Origin: Jejuia rubra
Lineage (GTDB): Bacteria > Bacteroidota > Bacteroidia > Flavobacteriales > Flavobacteriaceae
DNA: 64,000 nucleotides
NCBI RefSeq assembly: GCF_042684665.1
Contig: NZ_JBHULY010000014.1
Coordinates: 62,001-126,000 of the forward strand
Direction of reading: 5' to 3'
The notes under the pieces are model-generated. The model saw nothing but the letters and a program-made list of their open reading frames with translations, was not told where the DNA came from and did not search any database. Made by a program: the position numbers and the translations under genes. Shown here piece after piece: positions 34,162 through 43,384 of the stretch. Position 1 is the first letter of the stretch, and the number at the start of each line of letters is the position of its first letter.

Positions 34162-34201
34162 CGTTTAAATTCGTTTGTAAACATTTGTAGTCGTTTGTAA
34201 A
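34162..34201. repeat. Four 10-bp tandem units upstream of ssb
   Basis: The sequence divides into CGTTTAAATT, CGTTTGTAAA, CATTTGTAGT and CGTTTGTAAA. The 11-mer TCGTTTGTAAA occurs exactly at 34171 and 34191. Units lie one helical turn apart about 100 bases upstream of the ssb start. This could be an operator array for the ssb promoter. I know no named regulator for it. Confidence 0.5.
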
Positions 34202-34397
34202 TGGATAATATTCCCCTACACCAGGGCATCTATACACGTGTTACCACAAGATTGAAAATAGATTTCATAAAACGGAAAAATCCGGTTTTTTTCTGTGAAG
34301 TATGCAATTTGTCCGACCGTCTTTCCCTTGTCGCTAACTTGGTGATATATCCCTAACACCATGATTCTAGGTGCTGGTAAGAAAACCCGAATATGAA
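34202..34397. other. Intergenic region without a supported gene
   Basis: About 196 bases between the tandem units and the pckA terminator. A weak hairpin (CGGA/TCCG with Ts, about 34279-34295) was seen. No reading frame with recognisable product exists here. Confidence 0.5.
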
Positions 34398-34423
34398 AAA
34401 AGCACCATAACTATGGTGTTGCT
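34398..34423 (-). terminator. Terminator of pckA
   Basis: CACCATA and TATGGTG form a 7-bp stem, and the minus strand continues CTTTTTTC. It lies 28 bases beyond the pckA stop. Confidence 0.7.
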
Positions 34424-34450
34424 AAAACTTATAAAAATTAGCTAGCATGG

Positions 34451-36046
34451 TTAAAACCCATATCGCTGAGGACCTCCTCTTCTAATTTCCTCCGAGCAGT
34501 GTTCTTCAAACTTTTTAAAGTTGTGACGAAAGGCGTTCGTCAATTTAAAAGCCATAGTGTAATACGCTTCGTCGTCATTCCAAGTCTGCCTTGGACTCAG
34601 TACGCTAGTTGGTACTCCCGGACAAGTTCGCGGTTGTGCCACACCAAACACGGAGTGGATATGGTAATCGTCGTAATTGTATAATCCTAATTTCCCATCC
34701 AATACCGCCTTTATCATGGCTCGGGTGTATTTCAATTCCATTCGCTTTCCAACACCGTAAGGACCTCCTGTCCAACCAGTATTTACAAGCCATACATTCA
34801 CTCCGGCCTCAATCATTTTTTTGCTTAACATTTCGGCATACTTTGCTGGATGCAGGGGCATAAAAGGCGCGCCGAAACAGGCCGAAAACGAAGGCACAGG
34901 CTCTTTTACTCCAGCTTCGGTCCCTGCTACTTTTGCAGTATAGCCCGAAATAAAATGATAGGCCGCCTGACTTGGTGTTAATTTTGAAATTGGAGGTATC
35001 ACTCCGAAAGCATCCGCCGTTAAAAAGAAAATATTTTTAGGGTTTTTACCCAAGGAAGGTTCTTTGATATTTTCAATATGATGAATCGGGTAGCTTACTC
35101 TTGTGTTTTGAGTAATTGAGGTGTCTTCAAAATCGACATTTCCCTTTTCATCTAAAATCACATTTTCCAGAATGGCACCTTTTTTAATGGCATTATAAAT
35201 TTCAGGTTCCTGTTCCGCAGATAGGTTAATGACTTTTGCGTAGCAACCTCCTTCAAAATTGAAGATTACATCTTCATTGGTCCAGCCATGCTCATCATCT
35301 CCTATAAGGCTCCTATGGGGATCAGTAGAAAGCGTTGTTTTTCCAGTACCCGACAGCCCAAAGAAAACAGCCGTATCCCCATCGGGGCCAACATTGGCAC
35401 TACAGTGCATCGGCATGGTGTTTTTGTCAACAGGAAGAATAAAATTTAAGGCCGAAAAAATACCTTTCTTAATTTCACCCGTATAACCCGTACCTCCAAT
35501 CAAGGCAATTTTTTTTGTGAAATTTAGAATGGCGAAATTATGTTGCCTAGTACCATCCACGGCCGCATCGGCTTTAAATCCTGGGGCATTCACTACGGTC
35601 CATTCTTCCTCAAAATTTTCCAATTCTTCTTCTGAAGGACGCAAAAACATATTATAGGCAAACTGATTACTCCAGGGATATTCATTAATGACTCGGATGT
35701 TCAATTTATAATTGGTGTCCGCACAAGCATAACAATCGCGTACAAAAACTTCTTTTTCCGAAAGGTAATCTACCACTTTCTCATAAAGCTTATCAAACTT
35801 TTCCGGACTAAACGGAATATTGATATCTCCCCACCAAACTTTATCTTTAGTAACAGCATCCTTAACGATGAATCTATCCTTTGGGGAGCGACCAGTAAAT
35901 TCACCCGTTTTCACCGCCAAGGCTCCTGATGACGCTTCAACCCCCTGCCCTTTTTCAATCGTTATCCGATGTAGCTCATCGGGCGATAATTGATAGTTGA
36001 CCTTTGCATTTTTAATGCCATAATTCGCTAAAGAAATTCGTTTCAT
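34451..36046 (-). CDS. pckA: Phosphoenolpyruvate carboxykinase (ATP)
   Basis: A 531-residue ATP-dependent PEP carboxykinase, forming PEP from oxaloacetate for gluconeogenesis. GLSGTGKTTLSTDP is the kinase P-loop, and FEGGCYAKVINLS together with NTGWTGGPYGVGKRM are family blocks. ATG at 36046 is used; an upstream in-frame TTG would add seven residues with no homology to the usual N-terminus. The presence of both ppc and pckA means PEP and oxaloacetate can be interconverted in either direction. Confidence 0.97.
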   Translation of the reverse strand: MKRISLANYGIKNAKVNYQLSPDELHRITIEKGQGVEASSGALAVKTGEFTGRSPKDRFIVKDAVTKDKVWWGDINIPFSPEKFDKLYEKVVDYLSEKEVFVRDCYACADTNYKLNIRVINEYPWSNQFAYNMFLRPSEEELENFEEEWTVVNAPGFKADAAVDGTRQHNFAILNFTKKIALIGGTGYTGEIKKGIFSALNFILPVDKNTMPMHCSANVGPDGDTAVFFGLSGTGKTTLSTDPHRSLIGDDEHGWTNEDVIFNFEGGCYAKVINLSAEQEPEIYNAIKKGAILENVILDEKGNVDFEDTSITQNTRVSYPIHHIENIKEPSLGKNPKNIFFLTADAFGVIPPISKLTPSQAAYHFISGYTAKVAGTEAGVKEPVPSFSACFGAPFMPLHPAKYAEMLSKKMIEAGVNVWLVNTGWTGGPYGVGKRMELKYTRAMIKAVLDGKLGLYNYDDYHIHSVFGVAQPRTCPGVPTSVLSPRQTWNDDEAYYTMAFKLTNAFRHNFKKFEEHCSEEIRRGGPQRYGF

Positions 36047-36140
36047 AACAAAATTTAAGTTCGCCAAAATATTTCAGTGAAAATAATTATTGCGCAAAAA
36101 TATGATAATTATTTATACTGAAATTATAATATTCTTATTT

Positions 36141-36527
36141 TTAGGGTCTATATTTTATGAAATTAACAAATATTAACACCCAAGCCATGATCAGTAATAA
36201 ACCTCCTATTGGTGTAATGAATGCTATTGTTTTAAAATCGAAAGCCGAAAGTGAGTTTGTTGCCAGACCATAAATTGAACCCGAAAAAAATACAATTCCA
36301 GCTAAAACTAAATAAAAAATAGCAGTTTTGAATTTTGACGCCACTTTTTTTGAACCACCAACGAATAAAAGCAATAAAGCATGATACATTTGATAGCGCA
36401 CGCCTGTTTCAAAAGTTTGAATGGCCTCGTCAGAAATCAGGGATTTCAAACCATGAGCCCCAAAAGCACCCAAAACAACGGAAAGCAAACCAAGGATGGA
36501 TGCTATAACTAATATTTTTCTATCCAT
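36141..36527 (-). CDS. DUF423 family membrane protein
   Basis: A 128-residue protein with four membrane helices (about 5-25, 45-60, 68-88 and 98-122). GLLSVVLGAFGAHGLK is the conserved start of DUF423 (YgdD-like), and FETGVRYQMYHALLLL is its second signature. The function is not known. It lies 94 bases upstream of pckA on the same strand. Confidence 0.9.
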   Translation of the reverse strand: MDRKILVIASILGLLSVVLGAFGAHGLKSLISDEAIQTFETGVRYQMYHALLLLFVGGSKKVASKFKTAIFYLVLAGIVFFSGSIYGLATNSLSAFDFKTIAFITPIGGLLLIMAWVLIFVNFIKYRP

Positions 36528-36573
36528 TTAATTTCTTAATTTACATCAACAAATCTAGTTAACAAAAAACAAT

Positions 36574-37938
36574 ATGCGAAAGATTTTAATCATCGGTTTT
36601 GGAAAGTCCTCCCCGTATCTTTTGAAATATCTTTTGGATAAATCAAAAACCGAGCAGTTACATATCACTGTGGCAGATGTAGATATTAAAAGGGCAAAAT
36701 CCCTTATAGGCAAACATCCCAATACTAATGTTGTTTCGCTCGACATATTTAATGCCGATGAGCGTGAAAAACTGATTAAAGCCTGCGACATCGTTGTATC
36801 GATGCTACCTGCACGATTTCACATCACCATCGCCAAAGATTGCATCACCTTTAAAAAACATATGGTGACGGCCTCCTACGTAAGTCAGGAAATACATGCC
36901 CTACATAACGAAGCAGTTGCAAAAAACATCATTTTAATGAATGAAATAGGTGTTGATCCTGGCATAGATCATATGAGCGCCATGCAGGTTTTGAATGATA
37001 TTCGCTCAAAAGGGGGCAGTATCATTTTATTTGAATCCTTCACTGGGGGTTTGATAGCTCCCGAAAGCGATAACAATTTATGGAACTATAAATTCACATG
37101 GAATCCTAGAAACGTGGTTACGGCTGGGCAAGGGGGCACTGCGAAATTTATACAAGAAGGCGCTTATAAATACATTCCCTACCAACGCCTATTTAGGCGA
37201 ACCGAATTTTTAGACATTGAAGGTTATGGCAGATTTGAAGCCTATGCCAACCGGGATTCCTTAAAATATCAAAATGTCTATGGACTTGGCGACACTAAGA
37301 CACTTTACCGCGGCACAATGCGCCGGGTAGGCTTTAGTCGGGCTTGGCATATTTTTGTAATGTTGGGGATGACCGATGACAGCTATACTATTGAAGATAG
37401 TGAGAATATGAGCTACCGAGATTTTACCAATGCATTTTTGCATTACAGCCATAAAGATTCCGTGGAACTAAAATTGAGGCACGAACTAAAAATAGACCAG
37501 GACGATATTGTTTGGGACAAACTGGTGGAACTGGATATTTTCAATCCGGATAAAAAAGTGGGGCTTAAAAATGCTACCCCGGCACAAATCCTTCAAAAGA
37601 TATTGATGGACAGTTGGACCTTACATCAGGACGATAAGGATATGATTGTGATGTACCACAAGTTCGGCTACGAACTTAACGGAAAAAAACGCCAAATAGA
37701 TGCCAATATGGTTGTTATTGGAGAAGACCAAACTTATACGGCCATGGCAAAAACTGTAGGGCTCCCTGTGGCAATGGCAGTATTGGCCATTCTGAACGGC
37801 AATATCACTACCCCTGGTGTACAAATCCCAATTACCAAAGAGATTTACAACCCTATTTTGAACGAATTGAAAACCTTTGGGATTTCATTCAGAGAGAAAG
37901 AATTGCCTTACCTTGGCTATAACCCATTAAATGACTAG
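36574..37938 (+). CDS. Saccharopine dehydrogenase family protein
   Basis: A 454-residue NAD(P) dehydrogenase of the saccharopine dehydrogenase/reductase family. ILIIGFGKSSPYLLKYLL is the nucleotide-binding start, VVSMLPARFHITIAKDCI the next block, and MNEIGVDPGIDHMSAMQVLN the family signature. The C-terminal catalytic part runs from about 130 to 400, with TLYRGTMRRVGFSRAW. The length fits a free-standing saccharopine dehydrogenase that gives glutamate and aminoadipate semialdehyde, a step of lysine breakdown. No lysine-ketoglutarate reductase gene is near. An Lrp/AsnC regulator follows. Confidence 0.85.
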   Translation: MRKILIIGFGKSSPYLLKYLLDKSKTEQLHITVADVDIKRAKSLIGKHPNTNVVSLDIFNADEREKLIKACDIVVSMLPARFHITIAKDCITFKKHMVTASYVSQEIHALHNEAVAKNIILMNEIGVDPGIDHMSAMQVLNDIRSKGGSIILFESFTGGLIAPESDNNLWNYKFTWNPRNVVTAGQGGTAKFIQEGAYKYIPYQRLFRRTEFLDIEGYGRFEAYANRDSLKYQNVYGLGDTKTLYRGTMRRVGFSRAWHIFVMLGMTDDSYTIEDSENMSYRDFTNAFLHYSHKDSVELKLRHELKIDQDDIVWDKLVELDIFNPDKKVGLKNATPAQILQKILMDSWTLHQDDKDMIVMYHKFGYELNGKKRQIDANMVVIGEDQTYTAMAKTVGLPVAMAVLAILNGNITTPGVQIPITKEIYNPILNELKTFGISFREKELPYLGYNPLND

Positions 37939-38039
37939 ATATTTTTGAAGTTTGGTTTCGTATCGCATTAAGCATAGAGCTTATTTTTATTCCTAATTGA
38001 AATCAAATGATTACTTTTGCCTTTTAATCCATAAGCTAA

Positions 38040-38507
38040 ATGAAGAAAAAAGACCAACTAACCACCATTGACGGCATCGACAAGAAAATCCTTAGAACTC
38101 TAATGGATGACGCCAGAACACCTATTTTGGAAATTGCTAGAAACGTAGGCATTTCTGGTGCGGCCATTCACCAGCGTCTTCGTAAATTGGAAAAATCTGG
38201 GCTAATTGCAGGCTCAAAATTTGAAGTAAACCCAGAAGTTTTAGGCTTTGACACGATGGGCTTCGTAGGCGTATATTTTGATAAGGCTGCCGATGCCCCT
38301 ATGATTATAAAATTACTGCAACGCGTTCCTGAAGTTTTGGAATGCCACTACACTACAGGCAATTGGAACGTATTTCTAAAAGTACTTTGCAAAAGCAACG
38401 ACCACTTGATGAAAGTACTCAATACCATTCAAGAAATTAGCGGGGTTTCTAGAACTGAAACTTTTATTTCGTTATCCGAGCTATTCCATCGACAGATTAA
38501 GATTTAA
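38040..38507 (+). CDS. Lrp/AsnC-family transcriptional regulator
   Basis: A 155-residue protein. The N-terminal winged HTH (ILRTLMDDARTPILEIARNV, then ISGAAIHQRLRKLEKSGLI) is followed by a C-terminal RAM/ACT-like ligand domain (about 75-150) with LECHYTTGNWNVFLKVLC. These regulators sense amino acids. Its position just after the saccharopine dehydrogenase-like gene, on the same strand with a gap of 101 bases, suggests control of lysine or related amino-acid metabolism. Confidence 0.93.
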   Translation: MKKKDQLTTIDGIDKKILRTLMDDARTPILEIARNVGISGAAIHQRLRKLEKSGLIAGSKFEVNPEVLGFDTMGFVGVYFDKAADAPMIIKLLQRVPEVLECHYTTGNWNVFLKVLCKSNDHLMKVLNTIQEISGVSRTETFISLSELFHRQIKI

Positions 38508-38510
38508 ATT

Positions 38511-38544
38511 AAAAAATCCCAAACTTATAGGTTTGGGATTTTTT
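38511..38544. terminator. Terminator after the Lrp/AsnC gene
   Basis: AAAAAATCCCAAAC (38511-38524) pairs with GTTTGGGATTTTTT (38531-38544), a 14-bp stem including the A and T runs. It works in both directions and separates the gene from glycyl-tRNA synthetase. Confidence 0.9.
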
Positions 38545-38591
38545 ATGCTTTAAAATCTGATCCCGACCAGTCGGAACCGCTTTCTTAGGAA

Positions 38592-40136
38592 CTATGCCAT
38601 CTTCATTAACCAATGGCGGACATCCACTTCTTTTTTGATTAGTTCTCTTAAATCCTCAATTTTCACACGCTGTTGTTCCATAGTATCCCTATGACGAATG
38701 GTCACGGTATTGTCTTCCAAAGTATCATGGTCCACCGTAATACAAAATGGAGTACCGTTAGCATCCTGTCTTCTGTAACGTCTTCCCACTGCATCTTTCT
38801 CATCATAGATTATATTAAAATCCCATTTTAGCTCTTCAACAATTTTTCGTGCTATTTCAGGTAAACCGTCTTTTTTCACCAGTGGTAACACAGCAGCTTT
38901 TATCGGTGCTAATACACTTGGTAACTTAAGTACAGTTCGAGCAGTGCCATTTTCCAATTCCTCTTCTTGAAGCGAATTTGAGAATACGGCCAAAAACATA
39001 CGGTCCAAACCAATTGAAGTTTCTAGCACATAAGGCACATAGCTTTTATTTTCCTCCGGATCAAAGTATTGTAATTTCTTTCCTGAATATTTTTCGTGTT
39101 GGCTTAAATCGAAATCAGTCCTTGAATGGATACCTTCCAATTCCTTAAATCCGAATGGGAACTTAAACTCGATATCCGCGGCTGCATCGGCATAATGGGC
39201 CAACTTTTCGTGGTCATGAAAACGGTAATTGTCGGCTCCCATCCCCAAAGACAAATGCCATTTTAGTCGAGCTTCTTTCCAATGCTCATACCATTCGGCC
39301 TGAGTACCCGGCTTGATGAAGAATTGCATTTCCATTTGCTCAAACTCTCTCATTCTGAAAATGAACTGTCGTGCTACAATCTCATTCCTAAAAGCTTTTC
39401 CTGTTTGTGCAATCCCAAATGGAATTTTTAAACGGCTTGTTTTTTGAACGTTTAAAAAGTTAACGAAAATACCCTGTGCCGTTTCCGGACGCAGGTACAA
39501 ATCCATGGCATTATCAGCAGAAGCACCAAGCTTGGTGCCGAACATCAAATTGAACTGTTTTACGTCCGTCCAGTTTTTGCTTCCCGTCATAGGGTCGGCA
39601 ATTTCCAACTCCTCAATCAAAGCCTTTACGTCAGCTAAATCTTCATTTTCCAAAGATTTTGCCATCCGCGACAAGGTCTCATCAATCTTCTTTTGATAAC
39701 CTAAAACACGGCCGTTGGTGGTTACAAACTCTTCTTTATTAAAAGCATCACCAAAGCGTTTTGCCGCTTTGTTAACTTCTTTTTCAATTTTGCCCTCAAC
39801 CTTCGCACAATAATCTTCAATCAATACATCGGCACGATAGCGTTTTTTAGAATCCTTATTGTCAATTAAGGGATCATTAAACGCATCCACGTGGCCAGAA
39901 GCCTTCCAAGTAGTAGGATGCATAAAAATCGCCGCATCGATGCCCACAATATTTTCGTTCATCTGCACCATCGCCCGCCACCAGTAATCGCGGATATTCT
40001 TCTTTAATTCTGCTCCATTTTGAGCATAGTCGTAAACCGCGCTCAACCCATCGTATATCTCACTGCTTTGAAACACATACCCGTACTCCTTTGCATGGGA
40101 GATGACCTTCTTAAATGTATCGTCTTGATTTGCCAT
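38592..40136 (-). CDS. glyQS: Glycine--tRNA ligase (single-chain dimeric type)
   Basis: A 514-residue class II synthetase. YDGLSAVYDYAQNGAELKKN near the start, YLRPETAQGIFVNFLN (motif 2 region) and PFGIAQTGKAFRNEI show the alpha2 type found in archaea, eukaryotes and many Bacteroidota, not the E. coli alpha2beta2 type. VLETSIGLDRMFLAVF is motif 3. The anticodon domain from about 405 includes LPLVKKDGLPEIARKI. Its own promoter would lie in the 105 bases shared with comF. Confidence 0.97.
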   Translation of the reverse strand: MANQDDTFKKVISHAKEYGYVFQSSEIYDGLSAVYDYAQNGAELKKNIRDYWWRAMVQMNENIVGIDAAIFMHPTTWKASGHVDAFNDPLIDNKDSKKRYRADVLIEDYCAKVEGKIEKEVNKAAKRFGDAFNKEEFVTTNGRVLGYQKKIDETLSRMAKSLENEDLADVKALIEELEIADPMTGSKNWTDVKQFNLMFGTKLGASADNAMDLYLRPETAQGIFVNFLNVQKTSRLKIPFGIAQTGKAFRNEIVARQFIFRMREFEQMEMQFFIKPGTQAEWYEHWKEARLKWHLSLGMGADNYRFHDHEKLAHYADAAADIEFKFPFGFKELEGIHSRTDFDLSQHEKYSGKKLQYFDPEENKSYVPYVLETSIGLDRMFLAVFSNSLQEEELENGTARTVLKLPSVLAPIKAAVLPLVKKDGLPEIARKIVEELKWDFNIIYDEKDAVGRRYRRQDANGTPFCITVDHDTLEDNTVTIRHRDTMEQQRVKIEDLRELIKKEVDVRHWLMKMA

Positions 40137-40241
40137 AGGTGCAAAAATAAAAAACCGCCTTAAACTGCAACGGTTGTTTCAAGAAAAATAAAGACTTGCC
40201 TCAATTTTTTACTTAAGTTTACAGTTCAATCAAACCGATTC

Positions 40242-40919
40242 ATGCTAAACTCCGTTGTAAATCTATTTTTCCCAAAGGTATGTCATGCCTGTTCCAATAA
40301 TTTATCCGATAATGAGGATACGATTTGTATGGATTGCCGACACGATTTGCCCGTTACGGATTTTCATTTTGATAGTGATGACACGGTCAAAAATGTATTA
40401 AAAGGAAGGGCAAAAATTGAGAATGGAACGGCTTTATTTAGATATGAAAAGCATGGCCCCGTCCAAACCCTAATTCATAATTTAAAATATAAAGGACAGG
40501 AACATATAGGTGGGCTTTTAGGTGGATGGCTGGGTGGCGAATTGAAAACAGTAGAAGCCTATCAAAATATTGATTTGGTGATTCCCGTTCCAATGCATCA
40601 AAAAAAACTAAAAAAAAGGGGATACAATCAAGTAACTAAATTTGGGCAAGAAATAGCTGAGGCCTTGAATATTGAATTTAGGGAGGATGTATTAGTGAAA
40701 ATTACCAACACCAAATCCCAGACCACCAAAGGACGCTTTGCACGCTGGACCAAAAACAACGAACTCTTCGGCTTAAAAAATGTTTTTGCCATCGAGAACA
40801 AGCATGTTTTATTGGTAGACGACCTAATTACCACGGGCGCGACCCTCGAAGCTTGTATAACCGTTTTGAACCAGGCCAAAAACCTAAAAGTTAGTATAGC
40901 CACAATGGCAATAGCCTAA
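40242..40919 (+). CDS. ComF-family phosphoribosyltransferase-like protein
   Basis: A 225-residue protein. The N-terminal zinc-like part has paired cysteines CHAC and CMDC (about 14-33). The C-terminal part is a phosphoribosyltransferase fold with VLLVDDLITTGATLEAC as the PRPP motif. KGRFARWTKNNELFGL is the ComF signature. ComF is needed for DNA uptake in transformable bacteria. This copy is intact, which keeps competence possible, but other com genes are not in the window. Confidence 0.93.
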   Translation: MLNSVVNLFFPKVCHACSNNLSDNEDTICMDCRHDLPVTDFHFDSDDTVKNVLKGRAKIENGTALFRYEKHGPVQTLIHNLKYKGQEHIGGLLGGWLGGELKTVEAYQNIDLVIPVPMHQKKLKKRGYNQVTKFGQEIAEALNIEFREDVLVKITNTKSQTTKGRFARWTKNNELFGLKNVFAIENKHVLLVDDLITTGATLEACITVLNQAKNLKVSIATMAIA

Positions 40920-40990
40920 AAAGAATAGCGTTTAAGCATAAAGTATATCTCTAATTTTATGTAGGTTTGTGCAAAATTTTTTTCCAGCAA

Positions 40991-42604
40991 ATGGGCAATA
41001 GGTTTTTCAATTTTGTTTTAATTACTATCATCGGATGCATCGTTATCAATTGTGCCAATACTGGTAGGCCAGAAGGTGGGGCAAAGGATATTGAGCCACC
41101 GAGAATTGTGAGCACATCCCCCGAAAATTATTCTACCAATTTTGACGCGAAAGAGATCCGTATCTATTTTGATGAGTTCATTAAAATCAAAAACCTGCAA
41201 AAGCAGTTGATTATTTCGCCCCCAATGAAAACGCAACCCGAGATTACCCCTTTAGGCAGTGCGAGCAAATTCATCAAAATTAAGATTTACGATACCCTAC
41301 AACCAAACACTACCTACGCTTTTAACTTCGGAAATAGTATTGAAGACAATAACGAGGGCAACCCCTACACCTATTACAGATATGTATTTTCTACAGGGGA
41401 TCATCTTGATTCATTGACAGTTACAGGTAATATTACAGATGCCCTAAAACGGCAACCCGAAACTTTTGTATCGGTTATGCTGTATGAAGTAGACTCAACG
41501 TTTACTGACTCTATTATTTACAAAGAAACTCCAAAATACATCACCAATACACTGGACAGCTTGACCACTTTTACTATTGAAAATGTAAAAGAGGGCAAAT
41601 ATTTGTTGGTGGCACTAAAGGATAAAAATGGAGACAATAAATTTCAACAAAAATCTGATCAAATTGCCTTTTACGATGAATTTATAGATGTACCAACGGA
41701 CTCCTCCTACTCGCTTCGATTGTTTAATGAAATTGTGAATTTTAAGCCTTCCAGGCCACAACTAGTTACGGGACAAAAAATCATGATTGGCTATGAAGGC
41801 GATTACACGGGGATTAAAGTGAACATGATTTCCGAAGTGCCCGAGGATTTTAAATATCGCATCACAAAAGATGAAAAGACAGATACACTTTACTATTGGT
41901 ACGAACCCAAATTGGAAGTGGATTCCTTAGTCCTGAGTATTGAACACCCGCAGATCACAAAAGAATACACGGTTCGAATTCGGGATAAGGAAAAAGACTC
42001 TCTATTGGTAAAAATGGAACCCCAAGGTAGTATCCGATATACAGAAGACCTTATAATTTCAGGAAATACCCCTTTTTCCAATATTGATAAAACGAAGATT
42101 GACTTGATCGATAAGGACACGCTTGCAGTAGAGTTTACCATTAAACCTTTGGATTCCCTCGCAAATACGTATGCTATCACTTTTGATAAAACGGAATCCA
42201 ACGAGTATTATTTTGGTTTTTATCCCGATGCCCTAACAGATTTTTATGGAAAAACCAATGATACCATAAAACACTCTTTCAGAACCCAAAAAAAGGATAG
42301 CTATGGTAATTTTAGGCTAAATATCCAAAATGCCGTGTATCCCATAATCGTTCAGCTAACTACACAACAAGGTGAGGTACGTTATGAAAAATATGCTACT
42401 GAACGGCACCCCATTGACTTCTTAAATATCAGTCCAGGTGACTACTACATTAGGGTGATTTTTGATGCCAACGGTAACAAAAAGTATGATACGGGCAATT
42501 ATCTTGAAAAAACCCAACCTGAAATCGTAAAACATTCTGAAACAAAACTGGATCCAGCAGTACGGGCAGGATGGGATACCGAAACAAACTTTACTTTAAA
42601 CTAA
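40991..42604 (+). CDS. Big_5 (Ig-like) domain lipoprotein
   Basis: A 537-residue exported lipoprotein (lipobox IVINC). GRPEGGAKDIEPPRIVSTSP and FDAKEIRIYFDEFIKIKN open a bacterial Ig-like Big_5 domain, common in Bacteroidota surface proteins. The rest is a series of beta-sandwich-like regions, with DKNGDNKFQQKSDQIAFYD and FDANGNKKYDTGNY as acidic calcium-like loops. The ATG at 40991 is used rather than an upstream GTG that would place eight residues before the signal peptide. The gene end overlaps the convergent amidase gene by 14 bases. The function is unknown. Confidence 0.83.
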   Translation: MGNRFFNFVLITIIGCIVINCANTGRPEGGAKDIEPPRIVSTSPENYSTNFDAKEIRIYFDEFIKIKNLQKQLIISPPMKTQPEITPLGSASKFIKIKIYDTLQPNTTYAFNFGNSIEDNNEGNPYTYYRYVFSTGDHLDSLTVTGNITDALKRQPETFVSVMLYEVDSTFTDSIIYKETPKYITNTLDSLTTFTIENVKEGKYLLVALKDKNGDNKFQQKSDQIAFYDEFIDVPTDSSYSLRLFNEIVNFKPSRPQLVTGQKIMIGYEGDYTGIKVNMISEVPEDFKYRITKDEKTDTLYYWYEPKLEVDSLVLSIEHPQITKEYTVRIRDKEKDSLLVKMEPQGSIRYTEDLIISGNTPFSNIDKTKIDLIDKDTLAVEFTIKPLDSLANTYAITFDKTESNEYYFGFYPDALTDFYGKTNDTIKHSFRTQKKDSYGNFRLNIQNAVYPIIVQLTTQQGEVRYEKYATERHPIDFLNISPGDYYIRVIFDANGNKKYDTGNYLEKTQPEIVKHSETKLDPAVRAGWDTETNFTLN

Positions 42605-43370
42605 AGCTATCCCGGTCGTCCAAAAATTTCAACCGATTTCTATAGCGATTAATGTGTTTCTTTTGAAGCGTGATGACTTCCGTATGTTCTTTACCCAAAG
42701 TAATTGAAGTCAGTTTTTGCCCCAAAACATCATAAGCGGAAGAACTGCCATTATAGTTAATATTTTCACCATCCGCACCAACCCGATTTACCCCGATAGA
42801 ATAGCACATATTCTCTATAGCCCTGGCCTTCAATAGTGTATCCCAAGCATCAATTCGGGGGATGGGCCAATTGGCTACATAAAGAAGAATGTCATAATCC
42901 TCAACATTTCTGGACCAAACGGGAAACCGCAAATCGTAACAAATCATTGGGCAAATTTTCCATCCTTTGTAATCGATAATGACTTTTTCTGTACCTGCGG
43001 TATATACTTTATCCTCTCCTACCAAAGTGAAGGTATGCCGTTTGTTGTAGTGGGATATTTTACCAAATGGCTCTACAAAAAGGAGTCGGTTATAAAATTT
43101 TTCGTTTTCAGAAATCACGATACTACCAACAATAGCCGTACCCCTTACTTCGGCCAAATTCTGCATCCATTTTACGGTTTCACCTTGCATGGATTCGGCA
43201 ACCTTTTCAGCATACATTGTGAACCCTGAAGTAAACATTTCGGGCAGGATAATTAAATCGACGTCATCATCGATTTCCTCAATTTTAGTTGTGAAATTTA
43301 TTCGATTTTGTTCGGGGTTTTCCCAAACCAAATCAGACTGTAGCAATGCTATTTTTAGTTCCTCTTGCAT
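42591..43370 (-). CDS. Nitrilase-superfamily amidohydrolase (omega-amidase-like)
   Basis: A 259-residue carbon-nitrogen hydrolase. The catalytic triad is in LIILPEMFTSGF (Glu), YNKRHTFTL (Lys) and CPMICYDLRFPVW (Cys). It resembles YafV and the omega-amidase group, which deaminates alpha-ketoglutaramate, but other small amides are possible. The substrate is not proven. It is the last gene of a minus-strand series starting with the MutS-like gene; its start is 14 bases after L-2-hydroxyglutarate oxidase. Confidence 0.87.
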   Translation of the reverse strand: MQEELKIALLQSDLVWENPEQNRINFTTKIEEIDDDVDLIILPEMFTSGFTMYAEKVAESMQGETVKWMQNLAEVRGTAIVGSIVISENEKFYNRLLFVEPFGKISHYNKRHTFTLVGEDKVYTAGTEKVIIDYKGWKICPMICYDLRFPVWSRNVEDYDILLYVANWPIPRIDAWDTLLKARAIENMCYSIGVNRVGADGENINYNGSSSAYDVLGQKLTSITLGKEHTEVITLQKKHINRYRNRLKFLDDRDSFSLK

Positions 43371-43384
43371 AGGATAAATGTAAA

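Noticed and set aside
34162..34201. CRISPR repeat or iteron origin
   Set aside because: Units are 10 bases without spacers, and no Rep or Cas gene is near; it is treated as a possible operator array.
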